A stretch of DNA of 64,000 nucleotides from Eudorina sp. 2006-703-Eu-15 (GCA_003117195.1 BDSI01000101.1:124001-188000), one strand, 5' to 3'. Numbered from the stretch's first letter, positions 45,645 to 58,135 are shown. Numbers and translations are program-made. Notes: generated from the sequence alone by a model not told the origin.

Positions 45645-48600
45645 ATGGTTACAAGTGGACTGAACGCGGGCGGCGGGCACTGCGGCGGGCCGGCGTGGAC
45701 AGCGTCGCACTTGGGGCGACAGACTCTTCTGCCATTTGAGGATGCTAAGCTAAACAGCCATGTAAGTTCTTTGAAAATGTATTGTACTCTTATGCGGCAA
45801 TTCTCGTTGACCTGAAAACTGTCACTTTGCAGGCTTGGGCTTGCTCCCGCGCACAACAGCAACTGCTGTGGGACACCCTTGAAAGCCTGAAGGACAAAGC
45901 TGCACAAGCGTTTACGCCGGCCGACGTGAGCCAGCCTTTGGACCCTTTCCGGGTACGTTTGGCGGGTACTCGGCACGTTGCAGTGGATAACAATTATGTA
46001 CAGACTGTTCATGCGTATATTGAGTGAGACCTGCAGCGCTTTGTGTTTCCAAGTCGTCCTTGGCACGGGCTAAACACGGGGTTCCGATAGCCGCAACAAG
46101 AAAATGTGACGCGGTTTTCCGGCATTCTGGGTTTTCGCACGCAGCATACTTGAGAAGTGATTTTAATTTTGTCTTGACGTCAGCGCTCCTTCGACGGCGG
46201 GTTTCGAACACAGCGGCGGCGCCATTTCCTTGCGTGCGCAGGAGACATACAGCGACGGCGGCCTGTTTGGGGCTAGCTGCAACTACGCAGTTGGTTTCCA
46301 CGGCATCCAAGGGCGGCAGCCGAAATGCGAGGACTACGTCCTTCACCTTGCTCTGGGCCCGGACCTCTTCACGCCCTTCGACGATTGCACCCGTGCGTGC
46401 CTCGCCTGCGTTCTTGATGGGCATTGCGGCACGGGAGCTGTGCAATATGTCGCTGAACGGTTTCCATCCTACTTGCTGGAGGATTTGCCGCGCCTCAGGT
46501 ACGAAAGGTTTGCGTGTCGGGGGCGCGGGTTACCCTGGGTCCCGATGCACTGTCTTGCTGTGACGAACGACGGGTGGGTTTAAGGCTCGGACGAGCGGCA
46601 TATGCGCTCCTCGCGGGCAGCAAGCAGCTCTTCGGAGAGGGACAGCAAGCTGACAGGGTATCTTGTATGTCGGAGCGGGCTTATCAGATGACCCCAATGG
46701 GGCATTTTGAAATGAAGACACGGTTTGCATCGTCTGACAGCACAGCCACACGGAAGTTGTGCAGGCAAGTCGAGGTTGCGCTCTTTGCAAGGACTACATG
46801 GACACGAGCGATCTTAGTATCCGCGTTGACGGGGGCCAAGTCTGCGTGTACCGCCCTTGTCAGTTCATTGTGAGCGGGATCGCGCATCGTATTTCTTTGT
46901 GTGAGGGACCACAAGGACGCGCATGTACATCTGGCGTGTATGAATTGACGACGTTCAACACATGGGATGTGGAGCAGGGGTTCCGCACATCTGACGCAGC
47001 GTTCGAAGCAGCTACCGTCCGCCCATGATCGCGGTCGCTGTCAAAAGCGGTGCAAAATGAATCGGTCTCATTATAGGCGCCACGGATTGTGATTTCACCC
47101 TTGGCGCTGTCGGAGGGGCCACACATGTGTACCTGATTCATCAGGCGGCTGGATTTTGAGTCATCATTATCTCGTCATGCGAAACACTCTTACTCGGAAC
47201 GCCTTTACTTGATGCATCTTTTGCTATGAGTGTGTTGGGTGCGCATGTTCACAATTGTCGGTCTGCGGTGCTCACAGTATTTCCTGGTTTGTGTATCCAT
47301 CACCTGCAATCCTTTTGCTTTTCCTGGTGAATCTGTCTGTGCCTGCAGGGCGCAGCCGGCAGCAGCGATGCGGTCTGCCCTGCACCGAATCGACGAGGAG
47401 CTCACCGCTCTGGGGCATAACAGTGGAACCACTGTGAACGCCCTCTTGATGGTGGACAACCGCGTCACAGTGGTGAACACGGGCGACTGCAGGTGCATCT
47501 TGTATGACTGGGTGGAGGAGCGCACCGTCCAAGTCACTCATGACCACAACCTGCATTCCAGCCGGGAGCGCGAGCGCGTGGTGCTGGAGGGTGCGGAGCT
47601 GAGCGGGTGTGGCGGATACGTGGTGCTGCCATGTCCGACGGACGGGGCCAAGCTGCTGGGGGTGACCAAGGCGCTTGGCCATGCGGGCGTCAAGGCCTTG
47701 CAGCGCTCGGTCACGATGGGGTCCCTCTCAGGTATTCTAGAGGGTGTCCCTAGCCCCGGACTCGACCCGGAACCGCGGCAGCCGCAGTCTGCGAAGCCGG
47801 GCGTCCTTGAACCTGCGACGGTATCGTCCTTACCCGCACCTCCGCCGTCGCTGTGTAGCTTCGGTCGCTGGAGTGTGACGACGACGGGAAGGACGGTCTG
47901 TGAGGGAAGCAGCGGCTCCATGGTGTTTGGACGCGGTTCCGGAGCGGCGCATCCACTGGTGAGCGGCAGCGGCATGAGCGACGACTTCCCCGTCATGCCA
48001 GCGGCAAGGGCAACCGGTGCTGAGATGGGGGCATGCCTGCAGCCGGACGTTGACATGTGCTCGTCCTGCTCGGCGCGTGCACTGCAGTGTTTGCATCCTG
48101 CGGTCGCCGGGTCGGAAAGTGCCCTTGTGGCGGCGAAGGGCACCCCAGATCGTGCCGGGATACTGGCGGGTCGTGGCGACGAAGATGCCAAGATGTTGAA
48201 AAACTCGGGACAAACGACAGTGAGTTGCGCCCCAGAGTTACCTGGGCCTGCTCCGCAGCGGTGTAGCAGTTATGGTCCTGCCGGTCCTCATGGCCACCGG
48301 AGCAGCTTTGCGACGGCGGCTGGTGCTGCGGTGGCCGCGGAAGTGGCAGCCTGCCCGGAGCCGTTGGTTCCGACTGATCGGCCCGACATTGGGACGGCGC
48401 CGTCCTTGACTGGTGCGGGTACCGGGGGCAGTTTTGTGCTCACCTGCGAGCCGGACGAGTTTGAGTTTACCGTCGAGGATGACCGCCACATGATCCTGCT
48501 AGGTTGCGACGGTGTCTTCGATCGTATGAGCAACGCCGAAGCTTGCAAGACAGCGCTGCGGCAACTGAGCTCGAGCAACAGTTGCGTGGACGCGGCGCGC

Positions 48601-48780
48601 GAAGTCGTGCACCGCGCCTGCCGCCTGGGCTCGCTCGACAACATCACTGCGCTCGTGCTCCGACTGGGTCGCAAGCCGATCGTGCGGCGGCAGAGCTTCA
48701 GCGTGCTATCGCTGCGGCGGACGAGCAGCAACACGAGTGGGGACCTGGCCGCCTCGGGTGGCAGCTTGACATCGCGGTAG
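45645..48780 (+). CDS. PP2C-type protein phosphatase with internal insertion, 4 exons
   Basis: A metal-dependent (PPM) serine/threonine phosphatase of 641 residues. Exons 45645-45761, 45833-45952, 46242-46498 and 47349-48780 close in phase. Motifs in order: QPKCEDYVLHLALG; LACVLDGHCGTGAVQYV, the PPM DGHxG metal site; NSGTTVNALLMVDNRVTVVN followed by TGDCRCILYD; VTHDHNLHS; MILLGCDGVFDRMSN, the DGxxD site; and GSLDNITALVLRLG. Metal-binding aspartates are therefore present. Between VTHDHNLHS and the DGVFD site lies an insertion of about 230 residues (roughly 47720-48420), Ser/Gly/Ala-rich with a short cysteine cluster (CSSCSARALQC). The stretch 46499-47348 may be one long intron or hide another exon. 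The start is uncertain, since an acceptor-like cattcag lies just before it. Confidence 0.85.
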
Positions 48781-50075
48781 GCAGGCAGGCAGATAGGTCG
48801 TGAGCCGGTAGGTAGTCCCCGGTCCGGATGTCAGCACGACGTCGCGCTCCGTACCTAGGGTAGCGGCGCAGGGCCCCGGTGATTGCTGTGAGAAGCTCGC
48901 GTCCGGGACCGTCGAACCCCCACATTCGAAATGGACCGTGCCCGTCAGCTCACAGATACCGGACAAGTCCTCTGGAGTTGGATGTTAGAGATTTTGCAGC
49001 GGCCGTTGGTTGTGGGCCACATGATTTGTCTCGATTTGGTGGTGGTGCCGATGTCGCACCGTTAGTCGTATTGATTGCTCGGGGTTAACAGTTATTAGAT
49101 TAGCGGAGCGCGCGCGTCATGAACGGAACTTTGGGCAAGGCAAGGGCATCTGTCATGGCCTGCGGCGGTAGCGTTTGCAGGGGTGCACGCATTTGCGGGG
49201 TGGGGTTGCACCTACTCCGAGTTCTGACTCAAAAGGGGAACTTGTGATTGACGCATGGCCTTATGTGCATGGGCCGCATTCCACGCCTGGTTGCACCGCA
49301 AACATCTTCATCTGTCCATTCGGATCTTTGACAGGAGAGTGGGTACCTCCAGTGGGTACTCCCTCCTGGGTGGCATGGGAGCTTGTTTAGGTGGACGAGC
49401 TCTTTCCGGGCCCAGCGCCGACAAGACTGAAGGCCCACATTTAACGTCCATTTGTGAGAAGACAATTTGTTACGCCGGAAATGGCGAGTGCGCTTTTGAC
49501 GCGAGAGCGTTGACTGTACGTTTGTGTTGTCACTGCGGCGGTGGCGGCGGCGGCGGCTGTGCGACGGCGGTGCGCACAACCACACACGCACGCCCACACA
49601 CGGGTGGGGGACACCCGGGAAACCAAATGGGTGTCCTGAGAGGGGAGGTGCGGGCGCAGCCGGATGGTTCTCACAGGTTTAGTACATAACGTGCTGCACA
49701 GGTTGGATGCTTGGCCCTGATTGCCACGCACGCACACATCTGCGTTCCGGATGTGGGTGACCTCCCTGGACTAGCGCAGTTGCTCCCGGAGCATTTGGCC
49801 GGGAGCCCTGCTGCTCAGTTTGGGGCACCCGCGTCTCGTGACAATTTCGTGAGGGTGGGGAGCGTAGGAGGAAGCAGGCTGGTTTGCTAGGCAGTGAGGA
49901 TTGCGCCAAAGAGAGACTTCGAGGAATGTAGTGAAGGACGGTTCACAATCACGTGGGGCGGGTAAAGCCTGCTTTGCACTAGGCGATTGTTTGGCGGACA
50001 GAGAGTGGATGTGGTGGGTGTTGCCAACCGTTTGGAGTGACATGTGAACCCGCTTACAAGTTCCCAAGCTATGAA

Positions 50076-50080
50076 TGTAA
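50076..50080 (+). terminator. TGTAA poly(A) signal, PP2C (candidate)
   Basis: A plus-strand TGTAA about 1.3 kb after the PP2C stop. Further TGTAA copies lie at 50135-50139 and 50646-50650, so the true end is uncertain. Confidence 0.35.
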
Positions 50081-50761
50081 GCCATGGTTGCTTAATTTGA
50101 GATTGAATAAATTGTCCGTTCTGTTCTTTTGATTTGTAACCAACGCTCCGTGGTAGCAATCCTGTTACCCAATGGTGCATTGGTATTTACTGAGTTGTTC
50201 TTGTCGTGTGCTTTTCGCTCTCGCCGGTTGGCAGCTTCTTCGTTCCTGTATCGTCGTTTCCTGGGTTCTCTTAAACAACATGTTGTTGGGCTGTGTTTTG
50301 GAACTCTTGGCCAGAGCTTAGCCCGGTCGCACGCCGTGGTCGTGCAGCCGTCGTTTGCCGGACGTGAGTACATCGCTCGATCGATAACGTCGGACGCGGG
50401 TGACGTACCGACCGCCTCCGTACCTCGAGTGATGTACACGAGTTGTCGAAACGGGTGCCAGAGGGCGTCATTGACGTACTCGGAAAGCGCGGTCTGGAGT
50501 GTTGCATGTGGTTTGTCCGTCATGATTCTGCGTTGAGTGTGCGACAACATTTGGTCTGTTTGGGTTGGGTAGGGCTTAGTCGCATGCTTGTCCAGTCGGC
50601 ACATGCGTTGCTACTCTTTCTCGGATGTTGCTTTCAATATTCTTTTGTAACTTGATGTAAAGCAGTCTGAAGAGATGATCACGGTTGGCACGCGCTGTTG
50701 GATCCGAAAGCCTGGCACATCGCCACGAAATACCGCGCTGAACAGCCGACCTTCCTGGGTT

Positions 50762-50766
50762 TTACA
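50762..50766 (-). terminator. TGTAA poly(A) signal, HOP (candidate)
   Basis: TTACA on plus reads TGTAA on minus, about 590 bases past the HOP stop codon. Confidence 0.45.
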
Positions 50767-51351
50767 CGGCCTGCATCCGAGAGATTTCGTCGCGTGGAAA
50801 AAGCTCTGCCGTACCAAGGTTTGCACCTGACCACATTTCGAAACCGTCCTGAACCCCCGAAACGCGCGTTAAGGGGAGGTTCCGCCATCATGGAGCAGTG
50901 CGTACTCGCCCCGTCATTCAGGACAGTCGAGCCATCCGTCGCCCAGGCATTTGACACCCAGACCGGTGACAACAATCCCAGCCGCAACCCCACTCCAACA
51001 TGTCCGGCTCTCAGGCCACCGCCATTCATCATTCGTTCCCGCCCGCCCGCTCGGAGAGCCCGGAGCTCCTCATCATCACCAAGCAGGGTTCCTGAATTTA
51101 TTGCGCTGATCACCGAAAGACGCGGATGCCAGGAAGACGCGAGGGGCAGAAGCACTAACACCCGCCTGTAACACCCGCCTGTAAGACCCGAGGCAGGCGC
51201 TGTCGCCAAACTCCTCAACCCCGCCGCCAACTCCTTTCCTCGACAGGGCCATCTCCGCTCGGCCCCAATATGCGAGCAGCGCACCCCGTCTTATCCCCCG
51301 TCCACCTCCTACTACCCCACTGCGGGGGCGACGCAGTGCTCCGCCACGCCG

Positions 51352-54300
51352 TTACTTGACCTGGATGATGCCCGCCGCCACCAACTTGTTGATCTTGGTC
51401 ATGATCTCAGGGGTGCGAAGGTGCTTCTGCGCCCCGCGGGGGTCCTCCTGGAAGTCCCTCAGCACCTGCTGCATGATGGGGTCCTTGAGGATGCCCTGGA
51501 TCTCCGGGTCCGCCAGGGAGCGAGCTTGCCGCTCCTTGACCTCCTCGGCGCTGGCCTGCCCCGAAGCGAACCTGCGCGCATGGACAGGGCGGGGCGGGGC
51601 CAGGCGCCGCAGAGCCGGCCCAGCGACCGTCAGACGAGGAGTTCACCTCACCTCAGACCTCACCCCCTGTCCCTCCCGCCTCCAGGCGGCGCAGCGACGG
51701 CCAACGGCCCCAACAGCTCGGTGGCGCACCCACCCAGATCCGCACGGTAGTCATGTCATAGGTCAGATCAGGTCATATCCGATCCGATCCGATCCGATCA
51801 GGTCAGGTCAGGTCAGAGTCAGGTCGTATCGGGCAGGCACTTGCGTGCCACCTGATGGATGCTGACGTGCCCCGATCGGGTCCATCCCGGTTCCCACACC
51901 AAACGTCGGCATCGACAGCTCCCAGCGGCTCCGTGCTGCTCCCCCCGGGTGGGTGCGACCAGGCCCGTCCGCTCACCGGCTGATGGCGTCAATGCAGCGC
52001 TGCAGCCCGTCCTGCAGCTCAGAGTTCTCCGGTTCCAACTCGAGGCCTTTCTGGTACGTCTCGATGGCCTTGTCGTACTCCTTCATGAAGTACTGCAGCG
52101 TGCCTTTACGGCTGTAGCCCTTGGCGAAATCCGGCTTCAGCTCGATGCACTTGTCGGCCGCCTGCCAAAGGGACCGGCCGCAGGCGCCAAGTCAGTCAGA
52201 GAGGAGCCGGGCTTTTAACGGCTGAGCGGGCCGAGCGCAGGCTGCATGAAGCCAACCGGCATTAAACTACGGTACAATACAATTTCCGCACCCCACATAG
52301 CTACCGCCATCAGCATGTCCTAATCACCAGCCACGGGCCACAACACAGCGAACTACAGAGCATAGAGCGCCGCCCCCTTGGGCGTTAGATGTTGGTTGGC
52401 GACAAGGGTACAGTAAATGTGCCGTGGATGGCCTCAAAATCGTTCGGGCGTCATGGCCGCCGTGTACCAGGTGCCCGCTTCTGGCGGCGCACCTTGACGC
52501 CCTCAGGGTACGCCCCGAGCTTGGTGTAGCAGGCCGCGAGGTTGGAGTAGAGCTTGTACGCCTCCGGGTTGACCGACGGTGGCCCGCGTTTGAGCGCCTC
52601 TTGGTAGGCTTGGACCGCCTGGCGGCTCGATACAAACACCGCACCGCACCGCACGTGGGCCGACACCACCAGTCCACACCAACGTCAACCAAACGGGTGT
52701 TGCGAACAGGAGGCGCCAGCGCGCCCGGCACCCATCAGGCGCACGATGGCCGCGGTACACACGGCTTTCCCCGGACGTTTCCGGATCCGGGGGCGTTTCC
52801 TGGTCTGGGTGTTCAGCCCCCGTTTCATGCTTGCATCCCTGCTGACTTGCGCCTCCGAGACCAGGACCCCGATCCAGGGTTACAAGCCACCGCCGCACTG
52901 GACAGCTGCCCGTCCAGGTGCTTCACCACCTCCTATGCGGACAAAGAAAGCCGCTCTGTTGATTGCCGCTCCCTTGCCCCGAAACCCAGCCCCTTGTACA
53001 CGTCGCGCAACCGTCCCTTTCTCCCCCCTTTTACAACTCCCGCCCGAAGCCGCATTCGCTGGACAGAGGCGGGACGCGCCCTCCCTCGTGGGTCGCGTCT
53101 TCCTGACCGCTCCCCCCCCACCACCCTCAGCCTCACCTCAGGGTAGTGCTGCTCCTTGAACGCCGTGTTCCCCTTCTCCCGCTCCTGCTCCGACAGCTCC
53201 ATGTCGATGTAGTCCTTCTCGCGCTTCTCCTTGAGCGCCTTCTCCGTCTTGTTGAGCAGCGCCAGGGTGTCCGCGTTCCGGTGCTCCATCAGCGACTTGT
53301 TGTACACCGTGATGGCGTCCTCCAACCTGACAGCCGGCATGGGCGTGCGTGGGCGTGGGCGTGGGCGTGGGCGCGGAAGGCGATCACGTACCGACATGTA
53401 CTTCACACACATACACCGTTCTGTGCTTCACACATACCGGGATCCACTTTATGTATCCCAATCCTGGTGTTCGGGGGCTCATGAACGCGCCGAGGCTGGG
53501 TGGGCCGGGACGGTTGAGCACCGGGCCTTAAGGTCGGCCCTGCCGGCATTAGATTGATGTGTGTGGTGTGGCGTGGTGGCGGAAGCGGGAGGAGCCGCAG
53601 CAGCAGCACGTCGTCCATCCCGAGGTGTCACCGCAAGGGCGGCTCAGGTCCGCCGCACCCACCTGCCCAGCTTGACCAGCGCGTTGCCCTTGCGGCTGAG
53701 GGCCCTGCCGATCAATTTGAAGTCCGCCCGCAGCTCGCGGCCCTTCTCGACGGCAGCATCACAGTCCGCGATGCACTCGTCGTACTTGCCCTGCAGGTAC
53801 ACAGTACCGGCAAATGCGGCGGGGATGGCGTAGCGGGCGGCGGCGGGGGCGGGGGCGGGGCGGTCACTTTGCCTGCCGCCACGACGTGTTCGCAAAAGCG
53901 CCTTCCCGCCGACACCGTCGAGGGCGGCACAACACGGGAGAGCCCTCGAGTGCATTCAGTCCCAGCCAACCGTACGAAACGAAATGTCGGGGCTTGAGCC
54001 CCGTTCGACCGCCGGCGCGCCGGGTGTTGGTCTGGCCTACAGCACCTCACCCCCCGCCACCCGGCGAGGACGCCCAGCCCTCACACCTGCTCAAAGTAGA
54101 CGGCTGCGCGGTTGGTGAGGAAGGTCATATCGCCATCATACAGCTCCAGCGCCTTATTGTAGTGGGCGATGGCCGCATCGAACTCCTTCTTCTTGTACGC
54201 CTCATTACCCAGCTCCTTTTCCTTGAGCGCCTCAGCCTTACGGGCCGCCGCCTCGCGCTCCTCCTCTGTCATCTCCACGTCCGGTTGTGGCTCCGGCTCG

Positions 54301-57005
54301 GGAGGGGGTGCTGCCTTGGACGCAGCGGGCTTGTGCTCCTGCGGGCGAAGTGTCCCCCGGGGCGGGCGCGGGCAGGGGCGGGCGGGCGGGACCGCGGCAA
54401 CACAACGTCCAGCGACAATCGCACAAATGCCTCCTCGTGTGTTATGGTGTTGTTAGCGTTGACAGGGGAGAGAGATGAAGCCTGTCCCGTCGGCGCCGAA
54501 CAGATTGGCTTCGGCAGCGGCTTCGGCAGCAGCAGTTGCAGCCACAAATGCCCCTCTCCCTACCCATCCAGACACCCCCCATCGACACAGCAACTATCAA
54601 TCCAGCGCTGCCTCGACAGACACGTCAATCCCCGTCCACCTCCACCAGCGCGGACCACTGCGGCGCGCTCTGCAGCGCTGGCTCCCCTGCCGCCCGCCCG
54701 CCCAGCGGGGATTGCCCACAATATTGACGACGGTGTCCCGGACGCACCTCCCGCCGGGCCTCCGACGCGGCGGAATGCTCCGCTTCCATGTCCGACGGTC
54801 GGCTCATCTTGAGGCCCAGCACGATTTCGAGCAGCTGTGAAAGGAGGGAGGGAGGCGAAGGTGATTCATGAGATGTATTGCCTGGTGAGCATTGGCATGC
54901 AGCGAGGGTGGGGTGGCACTGACGTGCCGTGGCGTTGATGGCAGAGGACAGACCGTGCAGACGAGGGTGCGGCTTTGCCTCCCCCAGCACCGCTTAACTC
55001 CCAGAAGCTCACCACCACAAACACCACATCTGCGCATCGGTTCTTTGAACGACAGGCGCGGGTGTCCGAGAGCGACAGTAAGCTCCAGCTCGTAACAAGT
55101 CAAGCAAGAGATCCTAGTAAGCGATTTGCTTGCGTGCCGTAACCGTGTCGTAACCGTCCACACCCCCTACCCCCACCCCCACCTCCACCTCACCAGCTGC
55201 ATCCTCGAGTCGTGCAGGTACATGTTCATGCGGCTGGGGTCCTGCTGGATGTCCCCCAGCATGCGCATGAAGTCGGGCTGCTCCAGCAGGGCTTTGCCGC
55301 GGGGGTCCATGGCCAGCTTAACCAGCACCTCGGGAGACGAGAACGGATTGCGGGGCTTGAAGGCGGCCGCGCGGGCCTCGTCCAGCCCCGACTTGAGCTG
55401 CTCGTTGGCCGGGTCCAGAGCGAGTCCTTCAAGGAGGGTTGGGGGTTGGGGGTTCGGAGAGGGCCGGGCCGGGAGAGGTTGTTGGTGATCGGCTGCGGCT
55501 TCACTGTGTTGATTGACGGGAGGGGGTGGGACTACGTCACACACGACACACCGACGGCGTCGCCGACTGCCCGGACAACTGCTACCCACTCGGTGCGCTT
55601 TTTCCGATTCCGCTGTCTTGATTCCGCTGTCTTGATTCTTGGGCTTCAGCTGCCCATGCCTTTGACCAGGTAAAACATGACCTTTGGATTCCCCGGAGGG
55701 AACCGCAGGACACCCAATGCCGCGGTGGCACGCGGCCATGCCTCTAAGACACATATTCGTCCCACATGACGTGGCGACATGGTACGGCACGGAGGCCACC
55801 AGCTGAGTCGTCAGGTACCCAGGTGGCCCCGGGCTTTGTGAGGCGAGGCGGACCGAGCGGAAGGGAAACCCGGCGTCAAGGCAATGGGATACGATGCCGG
55901 GGCTGCGCTGCGGCACCGCTGCTGTCTCAATGCCGCTCGCCTCCGGACATGTCCGCAGCATGGACACAATAGGCCCAACCCTTCCTTCCAGGCGGGAGAC
56001 ACACACGGACGCCAGCCGGCGGAAGACACAGTTCCCCTGCCCAAGGGGTGGCTCCTGCTAGTACTGGCGAGTGGTAGTGTAAAGTAAAGGATTGGAAGTA
56101 TGTGCAATCGTTCGTGCCTGCCTGGGGCGCCGCCGCCACCCTGGGTGCTGGGCCTCAAGCGTCGGTGGCTCGGGGACTTCGGGCCACTTCCGCGCAACCG
56201 CCCACCCGGCGCGCGGCTAGCGCACCTTTCTCGTACGACTCTGCTGCATCCTCGAACTCGCCAAGACCATAATACGCAGCGCCCAGCCGGCTGTAGCCCT
56301 TGGCCCAATCGGACTTCAGCTCGACGCACTGCAACAGCGCAAATAGTGGGAACCCATATTGCCAAATTGCCTCACCTCATGCACGCTGTGCCTCAAGTTA
56401 CCCAGTTAGTACATCGGCGGTACTGAGCTGCGTGTCATGTCACTCGATGCCTCTCAATCGACTCACTCCCGCGCAGCCTGGGCCTGATTAGTCCGGATTC
56501 CAAACAGCAGAACTTCGCCCATAGCTGGTCGCAATCCCAATCACATGCAGCTGGCTCAGGCAACCGAGACATATGTGCGCCTACCTTCTTGGCGTCGGTC
56601 AACGCATCCGCATACTGCTTCAGACTCGCCTGCAGGGAAAGCAGAAGGGTGTACACGGGGTTTGTGTGCCGCCATCGCACGGCGACCGATGAGGCAATCA
56701 CGGCACTCAGACAATCATACAGCAAGTGCTCGATGTTTGCCATGGCGCGAGGACGTGACGACCTCCCTGTGTCTACCTCCCGTGTATCCTTTCTTACATG
56801 GGCTGCTGACCGGTTGCTGTAAAGGACGTGATTGTTTGCATCTACATCAATAGCTTCCGTAAAGTATTTGATGGCCTCGTCATAATTTCCCGCGGAGAAA
56901 GCTGCGTTGCCCTTAGCCTGCGCTCCGTAAGCTTCCGTCAGTGACGTGCGCACAGGCGGCACGAGGCACGTGTGATGATGTCAATACCTTGAGTTCGTCC
57001 GCCAT
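51352..57005 (-). CDS. HOP: HSP70/HSP90-organising co-chaperone HOP/STI1, 12 exons
   Basis: A cytosolic adaptor passing clients from HSP70 to HSP90. Exons in transcript order: 57005-56988, 56917-56798, 56629-56585, 56328-56226, 55426-55194, 54834-54748, 54338-54087, 53790-53663, 53326-53137, 52618-52493, 52161-51977 and 51571-51352. They give 568 residues, the usual HOP length, with all phases closed. In order: a six-residue first exon (MADELK); TPR1 with carboxylate-clamp residues ([26 protein letters not shown]); DP1/STI1 ([29 protein letters not shown]); an acidic linker ([15 protein letters not shown]); TPR2A ([19 protein letters not shown]); TPR2B ([33 protein letters not shown]); and DP2 ([20 protein letters not shown]), ending GIIQVK. 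A perfect heat-shock element lies 169 bp upstream. Confidence 0.96.
51757..51825. repeat. Microsatellite (GATCC and GGTCA units) in a HOP intron
   Basis: Interspersed repeats of the types gatccgatcc and ggtcaggtca fill about 70 bp of the intron 51572-51976 of HOP. The units are 5 bp long. No function is evident. Confidence 0.8.
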
Positions 57006-57074
57006 CTCAAATGGTACCCTAATAGATGTGGGTGTGACGCTTTTGGCTCACAGAGGGGCAGCGATCTGCGGCTG

Positions 57075-57080
57075 ATATAT
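57075..57080 (-). promoter_or_regulatory. TATA-like box for HOP
   Basis: On the minus strand gcatatatcag lies 70 bases upstream of the HOP ATG and about 94 bases downstream of the heat-shock element. This is the expected order for a heat-inducible promoter. Motif match only. Confidence 0.4.
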
Positions 57081-57173
57081 GCCTATTTGCAGCAATCAAT
57101 CGTCCAACTAGCTAATTTCCCCTTCCAACTTGGGCAGTTGTGTAATAGATGATTGCAAGAATTGGCGAAGGTT

Positions 57174-57186
57174 TTCGGGAAGTTTC
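57174..57186. promoter_or_regulatory. Perfect three-unit heat-shock element (TTCnnGAAnnTTC)
   Basis: The bases read TTC GG GAA GT TTC with no mismatch: three alternating nGAAn units, the minimal high-affinity site for a trimeric heat-shock factor. It lies 169 bp upstream of the HOP start and 172 bp upstream of the plus-strand gene. HOP is a known heat-shock target in plants and algae, so placement and gene identity agree. Confidence 0.75.
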
Positions 57187-57357
57187 GAGTGCGAGTGTAC
57201 GCCGTACTGCTCTTCGCGACATGCTCTGCACAGGTTTTCTCATTTTCCACTTTTCAACAATATCGCGTACATCTTAGACATTCACAGGGTTCTTCGCGAC
57301 TTCGGCACATAGTTACCAGTCTAATAATTGGCCTTTACCACTGACGCTAAGTGAACG

Positions 57358-58135
57358 ATGGGGTTATGGGGTTATATTATAGCGCAAACATCACAAAGCC
57401 CGGTGCGACTTATGGCGTTCGGCGCGTTCTGCGTGGGCGCGACGTGGCTTGTTGGTTCGGCGTTCAGCTCCATGACCACCAGTGGCCTTGACGTGAAACA
57501 GCGCAAGATGGTTGCGGAGGAGATGTCTGTCGAGAACAAGGTCCGTTGGGCGACTCGACATTTCGGAACGATCGCTTTAGACACGGCTACAGACCAACTG
57601 CTCGATTATTGCGCTTCCTTCCTTGCAGCGATTGGCCACCGCTGCCCAACAACGGTTGAGTGCCATGCTGAAGGACTTTTCAGAGGGCCGCGGCGACGAT
57701 CATTGGCGAGCAGTGATGCGGTGCGAATTATTGGGGCTTTGAGCAGTACGAGATGCAGTACAAAACCTGTTACATGGTCGGAACCAAGCAAAGCCACCCT
57801 ATATTTGATACCGGAAAGGGCACACCATTCCTCTGCAGCAACCCAGTAGCAAGTCTGCCACCCAGTTGCCTGTCCGCATTAACAATCATGTAAAGCATCC
57901 GTCAGTTCGTGATCCTGTGCCAGATGCAACAGACTGCACCTCATTTGCTTGGCACCCCCTCCCGTTCGTTTATCTTCGCGCACTCCTGCGGACAGCACCC
58001 CTGCGCTTCACTGTTCCCTGTTCCCACTCGACGCCCTCGATCAGGGGCACGCTGGTTCCTCACCCTATGGCCGAGAGCAAGACCGAGGGCGTGGACCGCG
58101 AACGGCTCGCCAAGGCGCTGGATAGCGCCAAGTGA
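57358..58135 (+). CDS. Small single-helix membrane protein, unknown function, 3 exons
   Basis: A 121-residue protein from exons 57358-57540, 57629-57720 and 58045-58135; phases close and splice sites are canonical. One hydrophobic segment lies near residues 16-38 (RLMAFGAFCVGATWLVGSAF). A hydrophilic tail follows, with VKQRKMVAEEMSVENK, RLSAMLKDFSEGRG, and DRERLAKALDSAK at the end. The tail looks helical and charged. I recognise no family. A short N-terminal stretch before one helix would suit an organelle or ER membrane anchor, but no targeting signal is clear. It shares a 352-bp promoter with HOP and may respond to heat. The compact exons and conserved frame argue for a real gene. Confidence 0.7.

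Larger units (their letters stand above)
48781..51351. other. Convergent 3' flanks of PP2C and HOP
   Basis: PP2C ends at 48780 (+) and HOP ends at 51352 (-). No gene was recognised between them. Candidate signals are TGTAA at 50076-50080 for PP2C (3' UTR about 1.3 kb) and TTACA at 50762-50766 for HOP (about 590 bp). Reading frames in the last 700 bp lie in the HOP 3' UTR and look non-coding. Confidence 0.5.
57006..57357. promoter_or_regulatory. Shared divergent promoter, HOP (-) and small membrane protein (+)
   Basis: Only 352 bp separate the two start codons. The stretch contains a TATA-like sequence on the HOP side and a perfect three-unit heat-shock element midway. It reads as a compact bidirectional promoter that could place both genes under heat-shock factor control. 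Confidence 0.6.

Noticed and set aside
50679..51284. 201-codon minus-strand frame after the HOP stop
   Set aside because: It lies in the HOP 3' UTR, ahead of the likely poly(A) signal, and has no recognisable domain.
53814..54812. 332-codon plus-strand frame
   Set aside because: It runs across HOP exons and introns on the other strand, and the translation is compositionally biased without similarity.
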